Position numbers and translations under genes: made by a program. 64,000 nucleotides of DNA from the NCBI GenBank assembly GCA_027306785.1, contig DAHUZB010000009.1, positions 222,132 through 286,131 on the forward strand, written 5' to 3'. Shown here piece after piece: positions 28,184-36,825 of this stretch; position 1 is the first letter of the stretch; each line of letters opens with the position of its first letter. The notes beneath the pieces are model-generated. The model did not search any database and was not told the DNA's origin. It worked only from the letters and a program-made list of their open reading frames with translations. This DNA comes from Vulcanimicrobiota bacterium. GTDB taxonomy: Bacteria; Vulcanimicrobiota; Vulcanimicrobiia; Vulcanimicrobiales; Vulcanimicrobiaceae.

Positions 28184-29473
28184 GTGCAGGCCCTCAGTAC
28201 CGCCAATGCCGAGCTCGCGCGGCGCCGCGCCGCGAGCGTCCCGCGCGGGGTCGGGTGCGTCCATCCGGTCGCGATCGTCCGTGGCTCCGGTGCCCGGCTT
28301 TGGGACGCCGAGGGGCGCGAGTACATCGATTTCGTGGGTGGTATCGGAGTGATCAACGCGGGGCACGCGGAGCCCGCGATTGTGGCCGCGATCGCGCGGC
28401 AAGCCGAGGCGTTCACCCACGTGAGCTTCCAGGTGGCCTCGTACGAGCCGTACGTGGCCCTCGCGGAGGCGCTCAACCGGCTCGCGCCCGGGCCGGCGGC
28501 GAAGAAGACACTGCTGCTCTCGACCGGTGCCGAAGCGACCGAGAACGCGATCAAGATCGCGCGCGCCTACACCGGGCGCCCGGGGGTGATCGCCTTTCAG
28601 CACGGCTATCACGGACGCACGTTGCTCGCGCTTTCGATGACGGGCAAGAACGCACCGTACAAACAGAATTTCGGGCCGTTCTGCAGCGAGATCGTCCATG
28701 CGCCGTTTCCGCACGAGTTGCACGGCTGGAGCGTGGAACGCGCGCTCGAGGCGCTCGACGAGATCTTCGCGGGCAGCCTCGCGCCCGAGCGCACGGCGGC
28801 GATCATCATTGAACCCGTGCTCGGCGAGGGCGGCTTCGTTCCCGTGCCGCCCGCGTTTTTGCGCGCGCTGCGCGAGCGCTGCACGCGCGAAGGCATCGTG
28901 CTCGTCTGCGACGAGATTCAGAGCGGCTTCGGGCGCACCGGCGGATTTTTCGCGCTCGAACGTTACGGCATCGAAGCCGATCTCGTGACGACGGCCAAGT
29001 CGCTTGCGGGCGGCATGCCGCTCGCCGCCGTCGTGGGCAAGGCCGAGATCATGGATGCGCCCGCGCTCGGCGGCTTGGGCGGCACCTACGCGGGTAATCC
29101 GGTCGCGTGCGCGGCGGCGCTCGCGACGATCGAGCTGATGGACGAGGCGTTCTTTGCGCGCGCGGAAGCGATCGGTGCACGCGTGCGCGGCGCGTTCGAG
29201 GAACTCGCCGCGCGCTATCCGCACGACGTTGCGGAGGTACGCGGCCTCGGCGCGATGATCGGCATCGAATTCGCATCTCGCGAAACGCCCGTCGTGCCGC
29301 GCATCGTGGAGCGCGCGCGCGAGCGCGGCGTGTTGCTGATGCCCGCGGGTGAAAATAACGTGATCCGCACGCTCGTTCCGCTCGTCATCGACGACGCGAC
29401 GCTCGACGAGGCGCTCCGGCGCATCGCGAGCGCCGCGGACGACGTGCTTGCACCCACCGCCACCAAGGAGTGA
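28184..29473 (+). CDS. gabT: 4-aminobutyrate (GABA) aminotransferase
   Basis: Class III PLP aminotransferase of 429 residues. LVCDEIQSGFGRTGGFFALE and the PLP lysine in LVTTAKSLAGGMPL are typical of GabT, as is STGAEATENAIKIARAYTGR. Reaction: GABA plus 2-oxoglutarate to succinate semialdehyde plus glutamate. I use GTG 28184; the purine-rich GGAAAGGA is rather far upstream, so the start is not certain. An AAGGAG inside the last codons serves the next gene, patA. Confidence 0.88.
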   Translation: MQALSTANAELARRRAASVPRGVGCVHPVAIVRGSGARLWDAEGREYIDFVGGIGVINAGHAEPAIVAAIARQAEAFTHVSFQVASYEPYVALAEALNRLAPGPAAKKTLLLSTGAEATENAIKIARAYTGRPGVIAFQHGYHGRTLLALSMTGKNAPYKQNFGPFCSEIVHAPFPHELHGWSVERALEALDEIFAGSLAPERTAAIIIEPVLGEGGFVPVPPAFLRALRERCTREGIVLVCDEIQSGFGRTGGFFALERYGIEADLVTTAKSLAGGMPLAAVVGKAEIMDAPALGGLGGTYAGNPVACAAALATIELMDEAFFARAEAIGARVRGAFEELAARYPHDVAEVRGLGAMIGIEFASRETPVVPRIVERARERGVLLMPAGENNVIRTLVPLVIDDATLDEALRRIASAADDVLAPTATKE

Positions 29474-29482
29474 AATAAAATT
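29465..29482 (+). promoter_or_regulatory. Shine-Dalgarno and ATT start of patA
   Basis: AAGGAG at 29465-29470 overlaps the end of gabT, and ATT at 29480-29482 follows at normal spacing. Because no ATG, GTG or TTG exists in this frame before codon 58, the site decides the start. Confidence 0.6.
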
Positions 29483-30853
29483 CTTGAACGTTCGCAATCG
29501 AAGGCCTACGCCTATACGAGCCGACTGCTCGAACTGATCGGCTCGACCTCGATCACGCCCGAACAAGCGGCGTGGATCACGCGGGAAACGGTCGATAATT
29601 TCCGCGATCACGTCAATCCCGGCTTCCTCGAATACCGCAAAGCGACGTCGGTGGAGCATGCCGCCGCTGCGGTGGAATGGGCCGACGCCGGTCCCAACAG
29701 CTACCGCGACGTCAACGGCAAAGAGTACATCGACTGCCTGGGCGGCTTCGGCATCTTCAACGTCGGGCATCGGCATCCGAAAGTGATCGCGGCCGTCAAG
29801 GCCCAACTCGATCGTCAACCGCTGCACAGTCAGGATCTGCTCGATCCGCTACGTGCGATGCTCGCCAAGGCGCTTACCATGTTGCTGCCGGAGCGTCTGC
29901 AGTACGCATTTTTCTGCAACAGCGGAACCGAGACGGTCGAAGCCGCGCTAAAACTCGCGCGCGCGTACAATCCGCAGAAGCAGACGATCGTCGCCGCGCT
30001 CAAAGGCTTTCACGGCAAGAGCTACGGCGCGCTCTCGGTGAGTGCAAAAGGTGAATTCCGCCGACCGTTCGGCGCGCTACTTCCGAACGTGGAACACTTT
30101 CCGTTCAACGATCTACCCGAATTGCGCGGCAAGTTCGAATGGCTGCGGACGGTCGGCGAAGACGTCGGCGCGGTGCTGCTCGAACCGATTCAGGGCGAGG
30201 GCGGCGTAAACGTTCCCGACGACGGCTACTTGCGCGGTGTGCGCGAGCTCTGCGACGAATTCGGCGCGCTGCTGATCTTGGACGAGGTGCAGACCGGGAT
30301 GGGGCGCACCGGCAAGATGTTCTGTTTCGAGCACTACGGCGTGGAGCCCGATATCATCTGTCTGGCCAAAGCGTTCGGCGGCGGCGTGATTCCGGCGGGC
30401 GCGGTGGTCGCCACGCGCGACGTCTTTTCGCGCCTGTTCGATAATCCGTTCCTGCACACGACGACTTTCGGCGGGAATCCGCTCGCCTGCGCGGCGGCGA
30501 TCGCGACGATCAACGTGCTGTTGGAAGAACGTCTTCCCGAGCGCGCCGCGGTGCTGGGCGAGCGTATGCTCGCCGGTCTGCGCACGGCGACGGCGCCGTA
30601 TCCCGAGCTCGTCGTCGACGTCCGCGGCAAGGGCTTGTTGATGGCCCTCGAATTCACCGACAACGCGACGGGCTTCGAACTCGGCAAGCTGCTGCTCGAT
30701 CGCGGTATTCTCGTATCGGGTACGCTCGTCAACGCGCGCGTCGTGCGTATCGAACCGCCCCTCACCATCACCGAAGAGCAAGCCGACTTCGTCTGCGAGC
30801 AGATCGGCGCAGCGCTCGCGTCCATGTCGGCGCGCGCCAAGACAGGAGTGTAA
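29480..30853 (+). CDS. patA: Putrescine aminotransferase, apparently initiating at ATT
   Basis: 457 residues, close to E. coli PatA/YgjG (459). FLEYRK, FIDCLGG-like EYIDCLGGFGIFNVGHRHP, QPLHSQDLLDPLRAMLAK, the PLP lysine in IICLAKAFGGGVIP and FLHTTTFGGNPLACAAA all match. It transfers the terminal amino group of putrescine to 2-oxoglutarate, giving 4-aminobutanal. The conserved N-terminal DHVNPGFLEYRK lies upstream of the first ATG/GTG/TTG in frame (GTG 29651). The frame opens right after the gabT stop, and the only candidate with a ribosome site is ATT 29480, nine bases after AAGGAG (29465-29470). Confidence 0.86.
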   Translation: MLERSQSKAYAYTSRLLELIGSTSITPEQAAWITRETVDNFRDHVNPGFLEYRKATSVEHAAAAVEWADAGPNSYRDVNGKEYIDCLGGFGIFNVGHRHPKVIAAVKAQLDRQPLHSQDLLDPLRAMLAKALTMLLPERLQYAFFCNSGTETVEAALKLARAYNPQKQTIVAALKGFHGKSYGALSVSAKGEFRRPFGALLPNVEHFPFNDLPELRGKFEWLRTVGEDVGAVLLEPIQGEGGVNVPDDGYLRGVRELCDEFGALLILDEVQTGMGRTGKMFCFEHYGVEPDIICLAKAFGGGVIPAGAVVATRDVFSRLFDNPFLHTTTFGGNPLACAAAIATINVLLEERLPERAAVLGERMLAGLRTATAPYPELVVDVRGKGLLMALEFTDNATGFELGKLLLDRGILVSGTLVNARVVRIEPPLTITEEQADFVCEQIGAALASMSARAKTGV

Positions 30854-30855
30854 TC

Positions 30856-32388
30856 GTGGAGACCATTGCGAAACCGGGCGTCGATCCCAAGGAACTGCTG
30901 CGCAACCTGCCGCGTTCGGGCGAGACCGTGCTGATGTACGTGGACGGCAGTTGGTGCGAAGCATCCGACGGAGCAACGCGCACGCTCGTCGATCCGGCGA
31001 CGGGCGCGCCGATCGCGCGGGTAGCCGAGGGCACGCGCGAGGATGCGAAGCGCGCGATCGCGGCCGCACGCAAGGCCTTCGACGCCGGGCCCTGGTCCGA
31101 AATGCGCGCGGCCGATCGCGCCGCGCTCCTCTTCAAGGTCGCCGACAAGATCGAGGCGCACGCACAAGAGTTTCAGTACATCGACACGCTCAACAACGGC
31201 AAGCCGCTACGCGAGACGATGTACGACGTGGCCGATGCCGCGGGCTGCTTTCGCTACTATGCGGGTCTCGCGACGAAGCCGCACGGACAAACCTTCGACG
31301 TTCCCGCGCCGTCACAAACGTTCACGGTGCGCGAGCCGATCGGCGTCTGCGGGCAGATCGTGCCCTGGAACTACCCGTTGCTGATGGCGGTGTGGAAGCT
31401 CGCTCCCGCGCTTGCGGCGGGCAACACCGTCATCCTCAAACCCTCGGAACTCACGCCGCTCTCCGCACTGCGCTTGGCGTCGATTTTCGAAGAGCTGGAA
31501 TTTCCGCGCGGCGTCGTCAACGTCGTCTGCGGCGCGGGACCGATCGTCGGCGCCGAACTCGCGGAGAACGAGCAGGTCGACAAGATTGCGTTTACCGGCG
31601 GCACGGTGACGGGGCGTTCGATCATGCGCGCCGCCGTGGGCAACCTGAAGAAAGTCACGCTCGAACTCGGCGGCAAGTCGCCGAACATCGTGTTCGCCGA
31701 CGCCGATTTCGAGACCGCGGTCGATTATGCGCTCTTCGGTATCTACGCGAATTCCGGCCAAGTCTGCTCGGCGGGGTCGCGCCTCGTGCTGCAAGAGTCG
31801 ATCGCGGATCGCTTCGTGGAACGCTTGGCGGAACGCGCGAAGAAGATACGCGTGGGCAACGGCTTCGATCCCAAGACCGAGATGGGCCCGATCATCTCGC
31901 GCGCGCACCTGGAGCGCGTCGAGGGCTATCTGGAGGCGGGTAAAGCCGAAGGCGCGCAGGTGCTCTGCGGCGGCGCGCGCTTGGAAGGACCGCTCGCAGG
32001 CGGCAACTTCGTCGCGCCGACCATCTTCGATCGCACCGCACCGAGCATGAAGATCGTGCGCGAAGAGATTTTCGGTCCGGTCCTCGTGGTGCAGCGCTTC
32101 GACGACGAAGCCGATGCGCTGCGCATCGCAAACGATACGATCTACGGGCTCGCGGGCGCCGTCTTCACGCAGGATGTGGCGAAGGCGCACCGCGTGATTC
32201 GCAAGCTGCGTGCGGGCATCACCTGGATCAACACGTACCATCCCACCTACAACGAAGCGCCGTGGGGCGGATACAAGCAATCCGGCATGGGCCGCGAGCT
32301 CGGCACCTACGGCTACGACGCGTACACCGAGGTCAAGCAGATCAACGTCAACCTCGACGTCGCTCCCTCGGGCTGGTTCGAAGGCTAG
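30856..32388 (+). CDS. Aldehyde dehydrogenase, aminobutyraldehyde/betaine-aldehyde type
   Basis: 510 residues. A GTG start follows AGGAG. VPWNYPLLMAVWKLAPALAAG, TVTLELGGKSPNIVF (general-base Glu, about 269) and SGQVCSAGSR (catalytic Cys, about 303) mark the BetB/PuuC/PatD group. After patA it would oxidise 4-aminobutanal to GABA, which gabT then transaminates, so the three genes make a putrescine-to-succinate-semialdehyde route. Its stop overlaps that of the convergent VOC gene by 4 bases. Confidence 0.88.
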   Translation: METIAKPGVDPKELLRNLPRSGETVLMYVDGSWCEASDGATRTLVDPATGAPIARVAEGTREDAKRAIAAARKAFDAGPWSEMRAADRAALLFKVADKIEAHAQEFQYIDTLNNGKPLRETMYDVADAAGCFRYYAGLATKPHGQTFDVPAPSQTFTVREPIGVCGQIVPWNYPLLMAVWKLAPALAAGNTVILKPSELTPLSALRLASIFEELEFPRGVVNVVCGAGPIVGAELAENEQVDKIAFTGGTVTGRSIMRAAVGNLKKVTLELGGKSPNIVFADADFETAVDYALFGIYANSGQVCSAGSRLVLQESIADRFVERLAERAKKIRVGNGFDPKTEMGPIISRAHLERVEGYLEAGKAEGAQVLCGGARLEGPLAGGNFVAPTIFDRTAPSMKIVREEIFGPVLVVQRFDDEADALRIANDTIYGLAGAVFTQDVAKAHRVIRKLRAGITWINTYHPTYNEAPWGGYKQSGMGRELGTYGYDAYTEVKQINVNLDVAPSGWFEG

Positions 32389-33185
32389 CTCGGAGGGCGA
32401 CTGATGGAGAAGATCGCGCCTGCCGGGCAGGCGACGATCGCGCGGCGGAAGATGCCGGCGTCAAACGGTCCGGCGAATACGTGCCCTCCGTGTGCGCGGA
32501 TGCTTTCGATCGCACGATCGACATCGTCGATCCAAAAGTCGACCGACCAGGTATCGAACGGCGCGTGCGCATCTTCGACCGCAACCGCGACGACGTCACG
32601 CGGGACCGGTTGCTCGGGTACGCCGCCCACGTAGCCCGGAAGACGAAGCAATTCGATGTGCTCGGCACCGGCGTCGAAGCGTTCCCGCCGCCACCCGAAG
32701 AGCGCTTCGTAATACGGCAGCGCGCGGTCGAGGTCGCGCGCGCGAAGCGCGCTCATCGCCCACGCGTTCGGCTCGTTCACACGCTGCGCGCCGAGCCGCT
32801 CGCGTGCCTCCCACAGGGCGAACGTCGACCCACCGGGTGCTTCGATGACCGCAAGGCGTCCCGCCGGCGGCGCATCGAGGGGGCCGACGACGACGCGTCC
32901 GCCTAATGCGCGAGCACGCTCGGCGGCGTCATCGAGATTCGCGACGGCGATCTGCGTGCTCCACTGCGCGTGCGCTGCCCCGTCGGGCGGAAGCGAGGCG
33001 ATGCCCGCGACATCGGCGTCGTGCGAACGTGCGACGTAGTACGAGCCGCCGACCGGCATCGAGCCCGGTCCGGAGAACGTCCACGCGAAGAGCGCCGAAT
33101 AGAACGTGCGCGCCGCCGCGGTATCCGGTACGAGCGTCTCGACCCAGCACGGCACGCCGGGCATATACGTGATGGTGCCGCTCAC
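32385..33185 (-). CDS. Two-domain VOC (glyoxalase-like) protein
   Basis: 266 residues with two VOC modules: PGVPCWVETLVPDTAAARTFYSALF at the start and SALRARDLDRALPYYEALFGW from about residue 140. The layout resembles the actinobacterial CFP-30B/Rv0577 group. A GTG start at 33185 overlaps the stop of the upstream VOC gene (GTGA). Possible roles are metal-dependent modification or binding of small toxic molecules; the substrate is unknown. Confidence 0.8.
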   Translation of the reverse strand: MSGTITYMPGVPCWVETLVPDTAAARTFYSALFAWTFSGPGSMPVGGSYYVARSHDADVAGIASLPPDGAAHAQWSTQIAVANLDDAAERARALGGRVVVGPLDAPPAGRLAVIEAPGGSTFALWEARERLGAQRVNEPNAWAMSALRARDLDRALPYYEALFGWRRERFDAGAEHIELLRLPGYVGGVPEQPVPRDVVAVAVEDAHAPFDTWSVDFWIDDVDRAIESIRAHGGHVFAGPFDAGIFRRAIVACPAGAIFSISRPPS

Positions 33186-33604
33186 GCGTCGACTGTCTGC
33201 GCGACGGGTACGCCGATCAACCAGCGGACGCCGAAACGATCGGCAACCATGCCGAAGCGATGGGCCCAGAACGTCCGCACGAACGGCATGAGCACCTCGC
33301 CTCCGTCGGCGAGCCGTTCGAAAATCGCGTGCGCGCGCGCTTCGTCTTCCAGATCGATCGCAACCGCGACGTTGCCGCCGCTCGGGCGTTCGCGCCCGGG
33401 AGGAGCGTCCATCAGATCGATCGCGCCGAATGCCGTTTGCAGTCGTGCGTAGAGCACGCGGTCGGCCCAATCGGGAGGCACCTCGCTTTCCGCCGGTGAG
33501 CCCGCGAAGGTGGTGACGTCGAGCTCACCTCCGAACGCCGTACGATAGAGCGCGATCGCGTCGCGCGCATTTCCGGGAAAGTGAATCGCGGGTCGGAACT
33601 GCAT
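33182..33604 (-). CDS. PhnB-like VOC protein
   Basis: 140 residues from ATG 33604, with GGAGG upstream. FRPAIHFPGNARDAIALYRTAFGG, then FMVADRFGVRWLI-like FGMVADRFGVRWLIG, is the PhnB/DUF-type VOC pattern. It is translationally coupled to the two-domain VOC gene and sits downstream of the TetR regulator, suggesting one regulated unit. Substrate unknown. Confidence 0.83.
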   Translation of the reverse strand: MQFRPAIHFPGNARDAIALYRTAFGGELDVTTFAGSPAESEVPPDWADRVLYARLQTAFGAIDLMDAPPGRERPSGGNVAVAIDLEDEARAHAIFERLADGGEVLMPFVRTFWAHRFGMVADRFGVRWLIGVPVAQTVDA

Positions 33605-33624
33605 GAAAGGCCTCCGATCATCCG

Positions 33625-34215
33625 TCAGGCGGATGGGGTGAGTTGTGTTTCGAGATAGCGGCGCAGATGGGTGAGGCACTCGGCGCCGACGCTCGGATCG
33701 TCGTGCGCCTTAGCCAGAATGAACGCGCCTTGAATCGCGGCCTGGGTGTAGAGCGCCATGCTCTGCGGATCCCACGGCGCATCGGGAACGTAGCGCGCTT
33801 TCGCCTCCGCGAGGTCGCGCGCAACGTCGTCGGCATGGTGACGAATCTCGGCGTCGCATGCGGCGCGAATCGCGGGATGCGTGACGTACGTTTCCTGCAC
33901 CATCGTGCCGAGCAGACAGGTGAAGTCGGGAAAGTCGCCGCGCATCATCGCGCGGCGTTGATCGACGTAGCGCAGCACCCGCGCGCGCGGATCACTCTCC
34001 GCACGGTACGGTGCCGACGCAAACAGTTCGTCGGCCCGAGCCGAGAAGTGCTTAGCCGCCGCAAGTGCGAGCGCTTCTTTATCGGGGAAGTGGTGAAAGA
34101 AGCTCCCTTTACTCACCCCGGCATCGCGGCAGATCTCATCGACCGTGGTAGCCGTGTAGCCCTTGGTGCGAATCAATCGCAGCGCCGCATCGAGGAGTTT
34201 CGTTTTTGTATCCAT
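33625..34215 (-). CDS. TetR/AcrR-family repressor
   Basis: 196 residues from ATG 34215. The N-terminal helix-turn-helix (TKTKLLDAALRLIRTKG, then EICRDAGVSKGSFFHHFPDKE) is typical. The C-terminal ligand domain is undefined. It lies 20 bp upstream of the VOC pair on the same strand. A near-perfect 20-bp palindrome covers its own start codon, so it is very probably self-regulated along with the VOC genes. Confidence 0.9.
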   Translation of the reverse strand: MDTKTKLLDAALRLIRTKGYTATTVDEICRDAGVSKGSFFHHFPDKEALALAAAKHFSARADELFASAPYRAESDPRARVLRYVDQRRAMMRGDFPDFTCLLGTMVQETYVTHPAIRAACDAEIRHHADDVARDLAEAKARYVPDAPWDPQSMALYTQAAIQGAFILAKAHDDPSVGAECLTHLRRYLETQLTPSA

Positions 34216-34232
34216 ACCGACTAGTTGGTATG
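34213..34232. promoter_or_regulatory. 20-bp palindromic operator over the tetR-like start codon
   Basis: CATACCGACTAGTTGGTATG: palindromic except for one mismatched pair. It includes the ATG of the regulator, so bound repressor would block transcription or elongation at the start. Confidence 0.65.
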
Positions 34233-34311
34233 GTACCCCCACGTAAGCTTCCCGTCAATCCCCCCCTGACCTTCGCTCCCTGTGCCACGCTGTAGCGCGG
34301 AGCCGCCCGTG

Positions 34312-34336
34312 TCGCCCTGAGCTCGTCGAAGGGCGC
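34312..34336. repeat. Dispersed palindromic repeat, inverted copy
   Basis: CGCCCTGAGCTCGTCGAAGG plus GCGCA, the reverse orientation of the family at 10079 and 21211, in the intergenic region before blaI. Confidence 0.75.
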
Positions 34337-34350
34337 ATCGCAGTATTATG

Positions 34351-34406
34351 AAACTAATTGACCTTCAGGCAGAGTGCTGCTAGGATACAATTACAAAACT
34401 AATTGA
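34351..34406 (+). promoter_or_regulatory. Pair of 11-bp direct repeats in the blaI-like promoter region
   Basis: AAACTAATTGA at 34351-34361 and again at 34396-34406, spaced 45 bp, in an AT-rich patch unlike the surrounding DNA. The second copy is just upstream of the blaI-like Shine-Dalgarno. They are candidate BlaI operator half-sites. Confidence 0.5.
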
Positions 34407-34422
34407 TCCCGCGGAGGTCTCC

Positions 34423-34809
34423 ATGCCGAGACGCAAATCCCCGGTGCTCACCGATCATGAATTGCGCCTGATGGGCGTCCTCTGGAGCCGCGACGAAGCG
34501 ACCGTCGCCGAAGTCGTCGCCGCGCTGCCGCCGCCGCCGCTGACGTACAGCACGGTGCTCACCACGCTGCGTACGCTCGAAGAGAAGGGCTACGTAGCGC
34601 ACCGCGAGGAGGGGCGTGCGTACGTCTACCGTGCGGCCGTGCAGCGCGAGGGAGCGGCAAAGTCGGCGCTCAGCCACGTGCTCGATCGTTTCTTCGGCAA
34701 CTCGGCCGGCGCGCTCGCGGTGGCGCTCCTCGACGAATCGGCGCTCGACGACGAGGAACTCGCCAAGATCGCGGCACTTCTCGCGGATCGCAAAGCGAGG
34801 ACGCGATGA
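34423..34809 (+). CDS. BlaI/MecI/CopY-family repressor
   Basis: 128 residues. A winged-helix domain covers residues 8-80 (LTDHELRLMGVLWSRDEATVAEVV, TYSTVLTTLRTLEEKGYV), with a C-terminal dimerisation helix. GGAGG precedes the ATG. Its stop overlaps the M56 gene start (ATGA), the classical BlaI-BlaR1 pair. No beta-lactamase is adjacent, so the controlled genes are unknown. Confidence 0.9.
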   Translation: MPRRKSPVLTDHELRLMGVLWSRDEATVAEVVAALPPPPLTYSTVLTTLRTLEEKGYVAHREEGRAYVYRAAVQREGAAKSALSHVLDRFFGNSAGALAVALLDESALDDEELAKIAALLADRKARTR

Positions 34810-36062
34810 TCGCGCGGATAGCGGAAGTCGGGCTTATCGAAGGTGCCGCGATCGTCGCATGCGCTGCAGTGTGCGCAAAGGTCGCGACGCGGAACGCCGC
34901 GACCAGGTATGCGATCTGGCTCGTCGCGCTGCTCGCGCTCGTCGCGATGCCTGCGCTCACAACTCTCGTGCGGCTGCATCTCCCGGTCGGCCCGCCGCCT
35001 GCGCTCGCGGCGCCCGCAGCGGTGACCTCCGTCGCGGCCATCGTGCGCGCCGAGCACGGCGCGTCCCCGTGGCGCTGGTCGTTCGCGATCGTATGGGCCA
35101 TCGGGGTGCTCGTGCTGCTGCTGCGGCTCGTCGTCGCCGACCGCCGTATCGCCGCGATACGTGCTCGAGCGCGTTCATCGGCGTATGCTCCCGATGTCTT
35201 GGTCTCCGACGAGGTACGCGTTCCGCTGGCAGCGGGTCTGTTCTCGCCGGTCGTGCTGCTTCCGCGGCAGCTCGCCGAATCGCTCGCGCCGGAGCCGCTG
35301 GAGCTCGTCATCGCGCACGAGCGCGCGCACATCGCTCGCGGCGACATCGCAGCGAACGTGCTGCTGCGCACGGCGCAAGCGGTCTTGTTCTTCAACCCTT
35401 GGGTGTACGTGATCGGGGCAGCGCTCGTACGCGAGCGCGAGGCGGCGTGCGACGACGTGGTGGTTGCACGAATGCCGACCACCGACGCGTATGCGGAGGC
35501 GCTCGTCGCGCTCGCCGCACGACTCGTCTCGTCGCGAGATCTACTGCTCACGCCGAGTGCGTTCGGCTCGCGACGCGCGCTCTTCGCCCGTATCGAACGA
35601 CTCCTCGATCCCCGCGCGCGCCGCGCATCATTCAGCATCTTTGCCGTTGGAGGAACCGCCATGGTGTTCGCAGCGATGACCTTCGCGATTCAATTGCTCG
35701 CCTCGGTGCCGACGCTCGGGGCTGCCTCGTCGTCGACCGAGGCCGTATCCGCGCACCGCACGCGCGTCGCGGCTGCATGTACGCTTCCCGATCGTCCCGC
35801 GCTGCCGAAGATCGTGCAGCCGGCCGATTTTCCCGACTCGCTTCGCAACATACCCGTCCGAGCCGGATCGGCGAGCGTGCAGATCACGCTCGATGCCGAA
35901 GGTCATGTGACGTCGGCGAAGATTGCGAAATCGAGCGGATACCCGGCCTTCGACGAGGCGTCGATCAAAGCCGCGCTCGCGACGACCTATCGCCCGGCGC
36001 GCGTGCATTGCCGCGAGGTCGCGGGAACCTATCTCTTTCACACCGATTTCTTCACCCACTGA
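34806..36062 (+). CDS. BlaR1-like M56 membrane metallopeptidase with C-terminal TonB-like domain
   Basis: 418 residues. The membrane segments near the N-terminus are followed by IAHERAHIARGD (zinc HExxH, about residue 170) and REREAACDDVV (third ligand region). A final membrane helix near residue 285 is followed by a periplasmic domain with GSASVQITLDAEGHVTSAKI and GYPAFDEASIKAAL, the TonB C-terminal pattern, where BlaR1 has a penicillin-binding sensor. It would cleave the BlaI partner upon an envelope signal. The signal is unknown because the beta-lactam sensor domain is absent. Confidence 0.85.
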   Translation: MIARIAEVGLIEGAAIVACAAVCAKVATRNAATRYAIWLVALLALVAMPALTTLVRLHLPVGPPPALAAPAAVTSVAAIVRAEHGASPWRWSFAIVWAIGVLVLLLRLVVADRRIAAIRARARSSAYAPDVLVSDEVRVPLAAGLFSPVVLLPRQLAESLAPEPLELVIAHERAHIARGDIAANVLLRTAQAVLFFNPWVYVIGAALVREREAACDDVVVARMPTTDAYAEALVALAARLVSSRDLLLTPSAFGSRRALFARIERLLDPRARRASFSIFAVGGTAMVFAAMTFAIQLLASVPTLGAASSSTEAVSAHRTRVAAACTLPDRPALPKIVQPADFPDSLRNIPVRAGSASVQITLDAEGHVTSAKIAKSSGYPAFDEASIKAALATTYRPARVHCREVAGTYLFHTDFFTH

Positions 36063-36070
36063 CGACGGGA

Positions 36071-36724
36071 TCAGAGCGTGACGTTCGTGCCGACGTGGAA
36101 GAGGTGGAAGAAGAGGATCGTGGAGACGGTTGCGAGCGCCGCCCCCGCGATCACCTGCATCAGCGTGTGCGCCTTCAGGTAGACGCGGGCCCAGCCGACC
36201 ATCGGAATCAACACGAGGAAGGGCAGCGTCTCGTTGCCGTAGAGCAGCGTGAGCGCGACGAGCGGCGCGGTGATGCCGAGCGCGTGCGTGCTGATCTTCC
36301 AATAGCGTGTGATGTACTGCACGACCAGCGTCGAGAGCGTGTAGGCGGCCATCGAGGCGACCATCAGGCGCGGGGCGTGCGTGAGAAACATCGCGAGCGT
36401 GCCGAGCAGATAGAAGACGACGAACGCGCCGAAGACCGCCTCGCGTTCGTGACGGACCGACATATCGAGGTCGGAGACGCGATCGGTGCCGTAGAGCCAG
36501 AAGACGTAGAGCATCGGCCCGAGCGACGTAAAGAACGTCGACAGGAAGAGCAGCCACCAAAAATCCAGCGTCCCGCGCGCGCTTGCGTGGGCCAGGATCA
36601 CGAAGAGGGCGAGCGCGGTCAAGAACGGGTTGAAGACCGTCGAAAGGATGCGCGCGAGATCGCGCCACGCCTTGCGGTTCTTGATCGGCACGAGCTCCGG
36701 AATCGGGTCGAGCATCGGCGGCAT
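36071..36724 (-). CDS. PAP2-like membrane protein
   Basis: 217 residues with about six membrane helices. The stretch RVYLKAHTLMQVIAGAALA resembles the final motif of PAP2 lipid phosphatases, in which the His is catalytic. The earlier KX6RP and PSGH motifs are not clear, so the activity is doubtful. It ends 8 bp from the convergent M56 gene. Confidence 0.6.
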   Translation of the reverse strand: MPPMLDPIPELVPIKNRKAWRDLARILSTVFNPFLTALALFVILAHASARGTLDFWWLLFLSTFFTSLGPMLYVFWLYGTDRVSDLDMSVRHEREAVFGAFVVFYLLGTLAMFLTHAPRLMVASMAAYTLSTLVVQYITRYWKISTHALGITAPLVALTLLYGNETLPFLVLIPMVGWARVYLKAHTLMQVIAGAALATVSTILFFHLFHVGTNVTL

Positions 36725-36825
36725 ACTTAGCCGCTCGCCCGCGGCGCTCCCGGGCAGCCGTGGGCCGCGGAGAAGCGGTGCAAGCGGGCCATGGGGGCGG
36801 ACCCGGCGAACTACGGCCGGTCACC

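Noticed and set aside
29651..29653. GTG as the start of patA
   Set aside because: It lacks a ribosome site and would cut off conserved N-terminal residues including FLEYRK, which are encoded in the same frame upstream.
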